Assembly: GCF_900090295.1 (NCBI RefSeq)
Contig: NZ_LT607753.1
Span: forward strand, 4,154,001-4,218,000
Direction: 5' to 3'
DNA length: 64,000 bases
Source: Micromonospora coxensis
Lineage (GTDB): Bacteria > Actinomycetota > Actinomycetes > Mycobacteriales > Micromonosporaceae
Positions 17,519 to 25,585 of this stretch are shown in pieces (position 1 is the first letter of the stretch; the number at the start of each line of letters is the position of its first letter). Position numbers and translations under genes: made by a program. The notes beneath the pieces are model-generated. The model had not been told where the DNA came from. It searched no databases and saw only the letters and a list, made by a program, of their open reading frames with translations.

Positions 17519-17536
17519 CGAGAGAGCGCTCTCTCG
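17519..17536. promoter_or_regulatory. Candidate LacI-family operator, site 2
   Basis: CGAGAGAGCGCTCTCTCG is an 18-bp perfect palindrome, 38 bases before the ATG of the secreted beta-helix gene. Its core GAGAGCGCTCTC matches 11 of 12 bases of the site at 12574. LacI-family repressors that respond to oligosaccharides use operators of this shape. Confidence 0.75.
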
Positions 17537-17573
17537 TTGGTCGTGGGGCCGACCACCACCGACAGGCAGGCCG

Positions 17574-19349
17574 ATGACCTCCTACTTCCACCCGTCCCGC
17601 CGCCAACTGCTGACCCTCGCCGCGGCCACCGCGGCGGCCGGGCTCGTCCCGACCGCCGCCTCCGCCGCGCCCGCCCGCCACGACGAACCGGAGCCCGACT
17701 TCGGACCGAACGTCTTCGTGTACGACCCGAGCACCCCCGCCGCCGAGATCCAGTCCACCTTCGACCGGCTCTTCGCCCGGCAGGAACGCAACGAGATGGG
17801 CACCGACCGGTACGCGGTGCTGCTCAAGCCCGGCCGGTACGACGTGGACGCCCGACTGGGCTACTACACGACCGTCGCCGGCCTCGGCGAGCACCCCGAC
17901 GACGTCGACATCCGCGGCGCGGTACGCGTCGTCGGCCAGCCCGACCCGAACTCGCCGGCCGGCATCTCCGCGCTGACCAACTTCTGGCGCTCGGTCGAGA
18001 ACCTCTCCGTCACTCCCACCGACTGGTCGAACCAGTGGGCCGTCTCGCAGGCGTCGCCGATGCGCCGGGTGCACGTCAAGGGCATCCTCTGGCTGGAGCC
18101 TGGCAACGGCGGCTACTCCAGCGGCGGCTTCATCGCCGACTCCAAGGTGGACGGCATCACCATCAACGGCTCCCAGCAGCAGTGGCTCACCCGGGACAGC
18201 GAACTCGGCGGCGACTGGACCAACGGCGTCTGGAACCAGGTCTTCTCCGGCGTCCTCGGCGCGCCCGCCCAGGGCTTCCCGAACCCGCCGTACACCACGC
18301 TGGCGACCAGCCCGGTGACCCGGGAGAAGCCGTACCTCTTCGTCGACGCCGCCGGGCGCTGGCGGGTCGCCGTGCCGGGGCTGCGCCGGGACACCGCCGG
18401 CACGAGCTGGGCGTCGGGCGGCGTCGCCACCCGGTCGCTGCCGCTGCGCGCCTTCTTCGTCGCCCGCCCCGAGCACGACGCCCAGCGGATCAACCGGGAA
18501 CTGGCGCGCGGCAAGCACCTGCTGCTCACCCCCGGCGTCTACCGGCTGGACCGGGCCCTCCGGGTGATCCACCCGGGCACCGTCGTGCTCGGTCTCGGCA
18601 TGCCGAGCCTCGCCCCGACCACCGGGGACGCCGCGCTGCGGGTCGCCGACGTCGACGGCGTGCGCATCGCCGGCATCCTGGTCGACGCGGGCGAGCAGGA
18701 GTCGGCGACGCTCGTCGAGATCGGCCACCGGCACTCCCGCCGCGACCACGCCGACGACCCGATCTCGGTGCACGACCTCTTCTTCCGCATCGGCGGACCG
18801 TGGGTCGGCCGGGCCCGGACCAGCCTGGTGGTGAACAGCCACCACACCCTGATCGACAACGTCTGGGCCTGGCGGGGCGACCACGGCAACGGCATCGGCT
18901 GGACGGCCAACACCGCCGACACCGGCGTCGTCGTCAACGGCGACGACGTGACCGCGTACGGGCTCTTCGTGGAGCACTACCAGCGCTACCAGACCGTCTG
19001 GAACGGCGAGCGCGGCCGGACGGTCTTCTACCAGAGCGAGCTGCCGTACGACCCGCCGAGCCAGGCGGCCTGGCGCAGCCCGACCGGGCGTGGCTGGGCG
19101 TCGTACAAGGTCGCCGACGGGGTACGCGAGCACGAGGCCTGGGGCCTCGGCGTCTACTCGTACTTCAACCAGGGCGTCGACATCCGCTGTGACCGGGGGA
19201 TCGAGGCGCCCCACCGCGACGGGGTGCGCTTCCACCACATGGTGACCGTCTTCCTCGACGGCAGCGGTGGCATCGAGAAGACGATCAACGAGGTCGGCGT
19301 ACCGGTGGTCGGCGAGTACGGCACCAGCCCGGTCGTCAGCTACCCCTGA
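17574..19349 (+). CDS. Tat-exported right-handed beta-helix protein
   Basis: The 591-residue protein starts with a twin-arginine signal (SRRQLLTLAAATAAAGLV, residues 8-25). The rest has pectate-lyase-like repeats rich in Asn, Gly and Val, with conserved-looking stretches GYYTTVAGLG, NFWRSVENLSV, VKGILWLEPGNGGYSSGGF and SLVVNSHHTLIDNVWAWRGD. Homologues are often labelled adenylyl cyclase in databases, which I consider wrong: no cyclase domain is visible. A polysaccharide-active role (beta-helix glucanase) is likelier and fits the shared operator with the GH3 gene. The start is ATG at 17574 with AGGCAGG nearby. Confidence 0.82.
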   Translation: MTSYFHPSRRQLLTLAAATAAAGLVPTAASAAPARHDEPEPDFGPNVFVYDPSTPAAEIQSTFDRLFARQERNEMGTDRYAVLLKPGRYDVDARLGYYTTVAGLGEHPDDVDIRGAVRVVGQPDPNSPAGISALTNFWRSVENLSVTPTDWSNQWAVSQASPMRRVHVKGILWLEPGNGGYSSGGFIADSKVDGITINGSQQQWLTRDSELGGDWTNGVWNQVFSGVLGAPAQGFPNPPYTTLATSPVTREKPYLFVDAAGRWRVAVPGLRRDTAGTSWASGGVATRSLPLRAFFVARPEHDAQRINRELARGKHLLLTPGVYRLDRALRVIHPGTVVLGLGMPSLAPTTGDAALRVADVDGVRIAGILVDAGEQESATLVEIGHRHSRRDHADDPISVHDLFFRIGGPWVGRARTSLVVNSHHTLIDNVWAWRGDHGNGIGWTANTADTGVVVNGDDVTAYGLFVEHYQRYQTVWNGERGRTVFYQSELPYDPPSQAAWRSPTGRGWASYKVADGVREHEAWGLGVYSYFNQGVDIRCDRGIEAPHRDGVRFHHMVTVFLDGSGGIEKTINEVGVPVVGEYGTSPVVSYP

Positions 19350-19741
19350 CGTCCGCTCGGCCGTACCGGACCGGCGGCCGGCGGACACGGTCGCGGGGCC
19401 CGCGCGAGGGTCCCGGACGGCCGTGGGCCGCCGGCCGCCCGGGACGACGGCGGATGTAACAAGAATTGATCGGAAAGCGCTGCGCCCTCGTCCGGAGCGC
19501 GCCGGACCGCTGCGGCATAGGCTCGGCGGGTATCGAGGAACGCCGGTCCCGGCTCCGGCCGGGGCGGTCGACGGACACGATCGAGGGGGCGGGTCCGCCG
19601 CATCCGTCCTCGATGTCCACCGGTCGCCGGTGCCGTGCCGCGCCGCCGACGTGGGTGCCGGCGGGACACCGGCGGCACGCGGGCCGCCGGCCGGCGGGGC
19701 ACGTGCCGCCGGCCGTGGTCATTCGCGCCGGGCGGACGGGA
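19350..19741. other. Spacer without a supported gene
   Basis: These 392 bases lie between two convergent genes (the beta-helix gene and clpP). They contain GC-rich inverted repeats near 19680-19720 that may terminate clpP transcription, and a short AT-richer stretch at 19455-19475. No reading frame here has convincing protein sequence. Confidence 0.6.
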
Positions 19742-20338
19742 TCAGCCGGCGAGCTGGTCGACGTGGGTCAGGACCTGGTCGATCAGGCCGTAGTCGCGGG
19801 CCTGCTCGGCGGTGAACCACCGGTCGCGGTCCCAGTCGCGCTGGATCTCGTCGAGGGTCCGGCCGCTGTGCTGGGCGATCAGCTCCTGCATGGTCCGCTT
19901 CACGTGCAGCATGTTCTCCGCCTGGATGGTGATGTCGGCGGCCGTGCCGCCCATCCCGCCGGACGGCTGGTGCATCATGATCCGCGAGTGGGGCAGCGCG
20001 AAGCGTTTGCCCGCCGCCCCGGCGCAGAGCAGGAACTGCCCCATCGAGCCGGCGAAGCCGAGGGCCAGGGTGGCCACGTCGTTGCGGACGTAGCGCATGG
20101 TGTCGTAGACGGCCATGCCCGCGCTCACCGAGCCGCCCGGCGAGTTGATGTAGAGGTAGATGTCCCGCTCGCTGTCCTCGGCGGCGAGCAGCAGGATCTG
20201 GGCGCAGATCTGGTTGGCCGAGGCGTCGGTGACCTCCGTGCCGAGGAAGATGATCCGCTCCTTGAGCAGCCGCTCGAAGACGTGGTCACCGAAGGACGGC
20301 TGTCCGTCGGCCAGCATCCGTACGTCGTACCCGATCAT
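19742..20338 (-). CDS. clpP: ATP-dependent Clp protease proteolytic subunit
   Basis: The 198-residue protein is a serine protease subunit of the Clp complex. The catalytic Ser lies in GFAGSMGQ (residue 98), the His in MMHQPSGG (123) and the Asp in WDRDRWFTAE (about 172). INSPGGSVSAGMAVYDTM gives the oxyanion region. I choose ATG at 20338 because GGAGG at 20348-20352 is 9 bases away, whereas the in-frame GTG at 20347 touches the ribosome site. It stands alone rather than in a clpP1P2 pair and has an XRE regulator just upstream, as for the inducible clpP copies of streptomycetes. Confidence 0.93.
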   Translation of the reverse strand: MIGYDVRMLADGQPSFGDHVFERLLKERIIFLGTEVTDASANQICAQILLLAAEDSERDIYLYINSPGGSVSAGMAVYDTMRYVRNDVATLALGFAGSMGQFLLCAGAAGKRFALPHSRIMMHQPSGGMGGTAADITIQAENMLHVKRTMQELIAQHSGRTLDEIQRDWDRDRWFTAEQARDYGLIDQVLTHVDQLAG

Positions 20339-20434
20339 CGTGGCCACCCTCCGCGCTGCCGGCGGGCGAGGAGATCCGCCCGGGGGACCGGCACGTCCCC
20401 AGCCTGCGCCCGGCGGTGGTCGGGCCCCCAGCGT

Positions 20435-20466
20435 TTCTGCCGGCGGCAGATCCGCCGACGGCAGAA
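20435..20466. promoter_or_regulatory. Three TCTGCC half-sites upstream of clpP
   Basis: TCTGCC at 20436 pairs with GGCAGA at 20445-20450 as a dyad with a 3-base centre. A third half-site, CGGCAGAA at 20459-20466, pairs with TTCTGCCG at 20435. The block lies between the regulator gene and clpP, 97 bases before the clpP start, where a ClgR/PopR-type activator would bind. A terminator role for the regulator gene is the alternative. Confidence 0.5.
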
Positions 20467-20477
20467 CCGGCCGGGCC

Positions 20478-21122
20478 CTACCGGGCGGTCAGCCGCCGCC
20501 GGCCCGCCCGGGCCCGCCGCCGGGCCAGCAACCGGGAGGTACGCGCAGCGGGGCGAGCGGGCGGCGCGGAGGGGAACAGCCGGACCCGCAGGCCCGCGCC
20601 GCCGACCGGCGCACCGAGCTGCGGAGCCGGCACGCCGAGGGCCGACCCCGTCGCGCCCGGGCCGAAGGCCGACCCGGCCACGTGCAGCAGGCGGCCAGCG
20701 GTCGCCGTGGGCGCGGTGTCGAGGCGGAACAGCCGCTCGCCGGCCACGGGTGTCGCCGCCCGCGGCTCGGGCGCCGGGGAGTCCGGGTGGAACCCGACAC
20801 GCAGGCGCGGGCCGGCGGCGTCGCCACGGGCGGCCGGCACCCGGTCCAGCCGGGCGAGCGCGGCCCGGGGCGCGGCGGGGACCCGCCGTTCGACCCGCCG
20901 CAGGTCGTCGCGCGCCTCCTCCAGCAGGTCGGAGAGGCTGATCCCGAGGGCACGGCAGATCGCGGCCAGCACCTCGGAGCTGGCCTCCTTGCGGCCGCGC
21001 TCCACCTCCGACAGATACGGCAGGGACACCCCCGCCGCCTCGGCCACCTCGCGCAGGGTGCGGCCCTGGCGCTGACGCACCCGGCGCAGCACCGCGCCGA
21101 TCACCCGTCGCAGCAACGACAT
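20478..21122 (-). CDS. XRE family regulator (ClgR/PopR-like)
   Basis: The 214-residue protein starts MSLLRRVIGAVLRRVRQRQG and carries a classic Cro/C1 HTH (TLREVAEAAGVSLPYLSEVE, then RGRKEASSEVLAAICRALG) at about residues 20-75, very close to the Clp gene regulator ClgR. The C-terminal 135 residues are long, Ala/Pro/Arg rich and probably disordered, unlike ClgR (about 110 residues). In streptomycetes ClgR and PopR activate clp operons and are themselves degraded by Clp. Its place upstream of clpP on the same strand supports this role. ATG at 21122 is the family-like start. Confidence 0.87.
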   Translation of the reverse strand: MSLLRRVIGAVLRRVRQRQGRTLREVAEAAGVSLPYLSEVERGRKEASSEVLAAICRALGISLSDLLEEARDDLRRVERRVPAAPRAALARLDRVPAARGDAAGPRLRVGFHPDSPAPEPRAATPVAGERLFRLDTAPTATAGRLLHVAGSAFGPGATGSALGVPAPQLGAPVGGAGLRVRLFPSAPPARPAARTSRLLARRRARAGRRRLTAR

Positions 21123-21275
21123 GGGGGCCTCCTCGCGGTGGGGCGATGGACTGAACCCATCATGCCCGCTGCCGGCCCGGACGGCCGTCCCGTACGCCAC
21201 CCCGACGTGCGCAACGGCGACCAACCGCTATGTTGTGGTCGTGCAGGCGACGGCGAGGTCGGGGCAGGCCCCACG

Positions 21276-22292
21276 GTGATCCACTTTCCCGCGCAGCGGC
21301 GGGGTCCGCTCAGCGCGCTGAGTATCCGCCTGGCGGCCGCCCTCGGTCTGGTGCTGGCCGTGGTCGCGGTGGTCTACCTGGAGCGGGACGGCTACCGCGA
21401 CGTCAACGAGGACGGGCTGACCCTCCTCGACTGCTTCTACTACGCGGTCGTGTCTCTCTCGACCACCGGGTACGGCGACATCACCCCGTTCACCCCCTCG
21501 GCCCGGCTGGTGAACGTCCTGTTCGTCACCCCCGCCCGGGTGATCTTCCTGATCATCCTGGTCGGCACCACCCTGGAAGTCCTGACCGAGCAGTACCGGA
21601 CCGGCCGACGCCTGGGCCGGTGGAGGAGGACCGTGAAGGACCACGTCATCATCTGCGGCTACGGCACCAAGGGTCGCAGCGCGGTCTCCGCCCTGCTGGA
21701 GAACGGCCTGGACAAGTCCCGGATCGTGGTGGTGGAGCGCAGCGGGACGGCCCTGCGGCAGGCCACCTCCGCCGGCCTGGTCGCGATCGAGGGCTCCGCC
21801 ACCCGCTCGTCGGTGCTGGAGGAGGCGCACGTCCGCAACGCCAAGGCGGTGATCATCGCGACCGACAGCGACGACGCCTCGGTGCTGGTGGCGCTCACCG
21901 CCCGGCAGCTCACCGCCGGCCAGGTCCGGATCATCGCCGCGGTACGGGAGGCGGAGAACGCCCCGCTGCTGCGGCAGAGCGGCGCCCACCACGTGATCGT
22001 CTCCTCGGCCACCGCCGGCCGGCTGCTGGGCCTGTCCACCTCCGCCCCGCCGCTCATCGACGTGGTGGAGGACCTGCTCACCCCCGGCCAGGGCATGGCG
22101 CTGGCGATGCGGTCGGCCGAGCGGCACGAGGTGGGCAAGTCCCCGCGCGAGCTGGAGTCGCTGGTGATCGCGCTGGTGCGGCGGGGCAAGGTGGTCACCC
22201 TGGCGGACCGGGCCGGCGCGGTGATCGAGACCGGCGACATGCTGGTCCACGTCCGCGACGACCGCCCCACCGCCACCACCCCCACCCCCTGA
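21276..22292 (+). CDS. Potassium channel with RCK (TrkA-N) domain
   Basis: The 338-residue protein has a two-helix channel module: helix 1 at about residues 16-32 (LAAALGLVLAVVAVVYL), a pore helix with selectivity filter TTGYGD at 63-68, and helix 2 at about 80-98. A Rossmann RCK_N domain follows (VIICGYGTKGRSAV near 125), then a C-terminal TrkA-C-like domain. It should conduct potassium across the membrane under nucleotide or ion control. GTG at 21276 is the chosen start; it is not well marked by a ribosome site. A long hairpin follows the stop codon. Confidence 0.9.
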   Translation: MIHFPAQRRGPLSALSIRLAAALGLVLAVVAVVYLERDGYRDVNEDGLTLLDCFYYAVVSLSTTGYGDITPFTPSARLVNVLFVTPARVIFLIILVGTTLEVLTEQYRTGRRLGRWRRTVKDHVIICGYGTKGRSAVSALLENGLDKSRIVVVERSGTALRQATSAGLVAIEGSATRSSVLEEAHVRNAKAVIIATDSDDASVLVALTARQLTAGQVRIIAAVREAENAPLLRQSGAHHVIVSSATAGRLLGLSTSAPPLIDVVEDLLTPGQGMALAMRSAERHEVGKSPRELESLVIALVRRGKVVTLADRAGAVIETGDMLVHVRDDRPTATTPTP

Positions 22293-22312
22293 CCCCCCTC
22301 GCCCCCTCTGGG

Positions 22313-22374
22313 CGCACTTACAGAGAAAGAGTGGCTATTCCGCCTCGGATAGCCACTCTTTCTCTGTAAGTGCG
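22313..22374. repeat. Long palindromic repeat, copy 1 (26-bp perfect stem)
   Basis: Arms 22313-22338 and 22349-22374 are exact complements around a 10-base loop. It sits between the convergent channel and korB genes and can serve as a bidirectional terminator. The stem core CAGAGAAAGAGTGGC is shared with the hairpin at 37667-37728, so this is a dispersed repeat as well as a terminator. Confidence 0.92.
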
Positions 22375-22418
22375 TGCGTGGGGCGGGGTGGGAGGGCGGG
22401 GAGGTACGGGGTGGGGGG

Positions 22419-23453
22419 TTAGAGGATGGTCCAGGTGTCGCCGCTGGCCAGGAGGCCGGCGAGCTGCTGTTCGGGGGTCTCGGTGACCGTCGCCTTGGCC
22501 GTGGCGACCTGCTCCTGCACCACGCTGTCGTACGACGGGCGGTCGACGGAGCGGAACACCCCGATCGGGGTGTTGCGCAGGTCCAGCCCGGGCAGCCGGG
22601 ACAGCGCGAACGCGTACGCCGGGTCGGTCACCGTGGCGTCGTGCACGACGATGTCCTCGGCCGGGGTGGTGGCGGTCTCCCGCACCTCCAGGCCGAAGCC
22701 GCCCGGCGGGTGGACGACGCAGAACTGGCCGTCGGCGCCGAACGTGATCGGCTGCCCGTGCTCCAGCCGGATCAGGAAGTCGTCCCGGGTGGCCGGCTCC
22801 TTGAGCTGGTCGAACGCGCCGTCGTTGAAGATGTTGCAGTTCTGGTAGATCTCCACGAACGCCGAGCCCTCGTGCTGGGCCGCGGCCCGCAGCACCGACT
22901 GGAGGTGCTTGCGGTCGGAGTCGATCGTGCGGGCGACGAAGGTGGCCTCCGCGCCGAGCGCCAGCGACAGCGGGTTGAACGGGGCGTCCGCCGAGCCGAC
23001 CGGGGTCGACTTGGTGATCTTGCCGACCTCGGAGGTGGGCGAGTACTGCCCCTTGGTCAGGCCGTAGATCCGGTTGTTGAAGAGCAGGATCTTGAGGTTG
23101 ACGTTGCGACGCAGCGCGTGGATCAGGTGGTTGCCGCCGATGGAGAGCGCGTCGCCGTCACCGGTGACCACCCAGACCGACAGGTCCGGCCGAGAGACCG
23201 ACAGGCCGGTGGCGATCGCCGGGGCACGGCCGTGGATGGAGTGCATCCCGTAGGTGTTCATGTAGTACGGGAAGCGCGACGAGCAGCCGATGCCCGAGAC
23301 GAAGACGATGTTCTCCCGGGGGATGTTCAGCTCCGGCATGAACCCCTGCACGGCGGCCAGGATGGCGTAGTCGCCGCAGCCGGGGCACCAGCGCACCTCC
23401 TGGTCGGACTTGAAGTCCTTCGCGGTGAGCTTGAGGGCGACGGGCTCAGACAT
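22419..23453 (-). CDS. korB: 2-oxoacid:ferredoxin oxidoreductase, beta subunit
   Basis: The 344-residue subunit binds thiamine diphosphate: CPGCGDY at residues 23-29 and GDGDALSIGGNH with NNRIYGLTKGQ form the cofactor site. With the alpha subunit it oxidises 2-oxoglutarate (or another 2-oxoacid) to the CoA ester while reducing ferredoxin. Its start overlaps the end of korA by 8 bases. Mycobacterial KorAB is the closest well-known case and supports CoA-dependent 2-oxoglutarate oxidation there. No ferredoxin gene is adjacent. Confidence 0.95.
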   Translation of the reverse strand: MSEPVALKLTAKDFKSDQEVRWCPGCGDYAILAAVQGFMPELNIPRENIVFVSGIGCSSRFPYYMNTYGMHSIHGRAPAIATGLSVSRPDLSVWVVTGDGDALSIGGNHLIHALRRNVNLKILLFNNRIYGLTKGQYSPTSEVGKITKSTPVGSADAPFNPLSLALGAEATFVARTIDSDRKHLQSVLRAAAQHEGSAFVEIYQNCNIFNDGAFDQLKEPATRDDFLIRLEHGQPITFGADGQFCVVHPPGGFGLEVRETATTPAEDIVVHDATVTDPAYAFALSRLPGLDLRNTPIGVFRSVDRPSYDSVVQEQVATAKATVTETPEQQLAGLLASGDTWTIL

Positions 23454-25293
23454 TCTTCAGGACCTCTTCCAACATCGTCTCCAGCTCGGCGGCGGTGAAG
23501 GGCAGGCCGCGGACCTGGTTGTAGCCGATGGCGTCGACCAGGTACGTCGCCCGGATCACGTGGGCGAGCTGGCCGAGGTTCATCTCGGGGATGACCACCC
23601 GTTCGTAGGAGCGCAGCACCTCGCCGAGGTTGGCCGGCAGCGGAGCCAGGTGCCGCAGGTGCGCCTGGGCGACGGAGAGCCCGCGCTGGCGCAGGCCACG
23701 GCAGGCCGCGCCGATCGGGCCGTACGTCGAGCCCCAGCCGAGCACCAGCACCCGGGCGTCGCCGTCCGGGTCGTCCACCTCGACGTCCGGCACCGGGATC
23801 GTCTCGATCCGGGCCGCCCGGGTGCGCACCATGAAGTCGTGGTTCGCCGGGTCGTACGAGATGTCGCCGGTCTTGTCGGCCTTCTCCAGACCGCCGATCC
23901 GGTGCTCCAGCCCCGGGGTGCCCGGGACGGCCCACGGCCGGGCCAGCGTCTCCGGGTCCCGCAGGTACGGCAGGAAGGTGGTGCCGTCCTCGCCGTTCGG
24001 CGCGCTGGCGAACTCGACCCGCAGGTCGGGCAGGGACTCCACGTCGGGCAGCAGCCACGGCTCGGAGCCGTTGGCGACGTAGTTGTCCGACAGCAGGAGC
24101 ACCGGGGTGCGGTAGGTCAGCGCGATCCGGGCCGCCTCCAGCGCCGCGTGGAAGCAGTCGGACGGCGACTTCGGCGCGATCACCGCGACCGGGGCCTCGC
24201 CGTGCCGGCCGTACAGGGCCATGTTGAGGTCGGCCTGCTCGGTCTTGGTCGGCATGCCGGTGGACGGCCCGGCCCGCTGTACGTCCACGATGACCAGCGG
24301 CAGCTCCAGCGCGACGGCCAGCGAGATGGTCTCGCTCTTCAGCGCCACGCCGGGACCGCTGGTGGTGGTGACGCCGAGCGCCCCGCCGTACGACGCGCCC
24401 AGCGCGGCGCCGACCGCGGCGATCTCGTCCTCGGCCTGCATGGTGACCACGCCGAGCCGCTTGTGCTTGCTCAGCTCGTGCAGGATGTCCGACGCCGGGG
24501 TGATCGGGTACGCCCCGAGGAACACCGGCAGCCCGGAGCGGACCCCGGCGGCCACCAGGCCGAGCGAGAGCGCCGCGTTGCCGGTGATGTTCCGGTACGT
24601 GCCCGGCAGCATCTTCGCCGGCTTCACCTCGTACCGCACCGAGAAGGAGTCGGTGGTCTCGCCGAAGTTCCAGCCGGCCCGGAAGGCGGCCACGTTCGCC
24701 GCGACCAGTTCCGGCCGGGCGGCGAACTTGCGCTCCAGGAACCGCAGCGTCGACTCGTACGGCCGGGAGTACATCCAGGAGAGCAGGCCGAGGGCGAACA
24801 TGTTCTTGGCCCGCTCGGCGTCCTTCTTGGACACCTCGTGCTCGGCCAGCGCGCCAACGGTCATCGAGGTCAGCGCGACCGGGTGCACCACGTAGCCGGC
24901 GAGCGAGTCGTCGTCCAGCGGGCTGGTCGCGTAGCCGACCTTGGCCAGGTTGCGCCGGGTGAACTCGTCGGTGTTGACGATGATGTCCGCGCCGCGCGGC
25001 AGGTCGGCCAGGTTGGCCTTGAGTGCCGCCGGGTTCATCGCCACCAGCACGTTCGGCGCGTCGCCGGGGGTGAGGATGTCGTAGTCGGCGAAGTGCACCT
25101 GGAAGCTCGACACGCCCGGCAGGGTGCCTGCGGGCGCCCGGATCTCGGCCGGGAAGTTGGGCAACGTGGAGATGTCGTTGCCCAACTGCGCCGTCTCGGA
25201 GGTGAACCGGTCGCCGGTCAACTGCATACCGTCGCCGGAGTCGCCGGCGAACCGGATGACCACCCGGTCCAGTTGACGGATCTGCTTGGTCAC
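23446..25293 (-). CDS. korA: 2-oxoacid:ferredoxin oxidoreductase, alpha subunit
   Basis: The 615-residue protein is a fusion of the gamma domain (RFAGDSGDGMQLTG at residues 14-27) and the alpha domain (GAYPITPASDILHEL, and TTTSGPGVALKSE), as in KorA of actinobacteria. The full-length subunit pairs with the beta subunit encoded directly downstream. The GTG at 25291-25293 is the start. Both subunits keep their family lengths and look intact. Confidence 0.95.
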   Translation of the reverse strand: MTKQIRQLDRVVIRFAGDSGDGMQLTGDRFTSETAQLGNDISTLPNFPAEIRAPAGTLPGVSSFQVHFADYDILTPGDAPNVLVAMNPAALKANLADLPRGADIIVNTDEFTRRNLAKVGYATSPLDDDSLAGYVVHPVALTSMTVGALAEHEVSKKDAERAKNMFALGLLSWMYSRPYESTLRFLERKFAARPELVAANVAAFRAGWNFGETTDSFSVRYEVKPAKMLPGTYRNITGNAALSLGLVAAGVRSGLPVFLGAYPITPASDILHELSKHKRLGVVTMQAEDEIAAVGAALGASYGGALGVTTTSGPGVALKSETISLAVALELPLVIVDVQRAGPSTGMPTKTEQADLNMALYGRHGEAPVAVIAPKSPSDCFHAALEAARIALTYRTPVLLLSDNYVANGSEPWLLPDVESLPDLRVEFASAPNGEDGTTFLPYLRDPETLARPWAVPGTPGLEHRIGGLEKADKTGDISYDPANHDFMVRTRAARIETIPVPDVEVDDPDGDARVLVLGWGSTYGPIGAACRGLRQRGLSVAQAHLRHLAPLPANLGEVLRSYERVVIPEMNLGQLAHVIRATYLVDAIGYNQVRGLPFTAAELETMLEEVLKNV

Positions 25294-25585
25294 GCCTGCA
25301 CCTCGCTTCGCTCAGCCCCGTCGCGCGGGCAGCTGAACATGTTGGTGACCCCGCCTTGCCCGGCCACGTGACCTCCTTGACGCGCCGCTGCGCCGAACAA
25401 CCCGTGGCTGGTCCGGCCCGCTGTCGTTTCTCACCCCAGAGCCTACGTCGAGCCGTTAGGGCAACCTTGGTGGAGGTCCGACGAATGGGAATGGATTCGG
25501 CGGATTTTTTTCCTTATTTGTGCCGTTTCATGACCGCCGCCGTAATCCATATCACCGGCCGGTGACCCTTACCGGCGAGGTCGGC
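25294..25585. promoter_or_regulatory. korAB upstream region with palindrome and AT-rich tract
   Basis: The 292 bases separate korA from the upstream gene on the same strand. They contain the perfect palindrome TCACCGGCCGGTGA at 25552-25565, which can form a terminator for the gene at 25586. A run of seven T residues within an AT-richer stretch lies at 25504-25518, and TTAGGGCAACCTT at about 25457 faintly resembles an iron-regulator box. No coding sequence is supported. Confidence 0.5.

Noticed and set aside
17406..19388. A 660-codon minus-strand frame
   Set aside because: Antisense of the Tat-exported beta-helix gene; no start signal and no recognisable protein sequence.
19460..19485. Third possible LacI-type site near GGAAAGCGCTGCGCC
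   Set aside because: The match to GAGAGCGCTCTC is poor on one side and the position is between convergent genes.
23327..25371. Long frames on both strands over korA/korB
   Set aside because: They are shadows of the two well-defined oxidoreductase genes.
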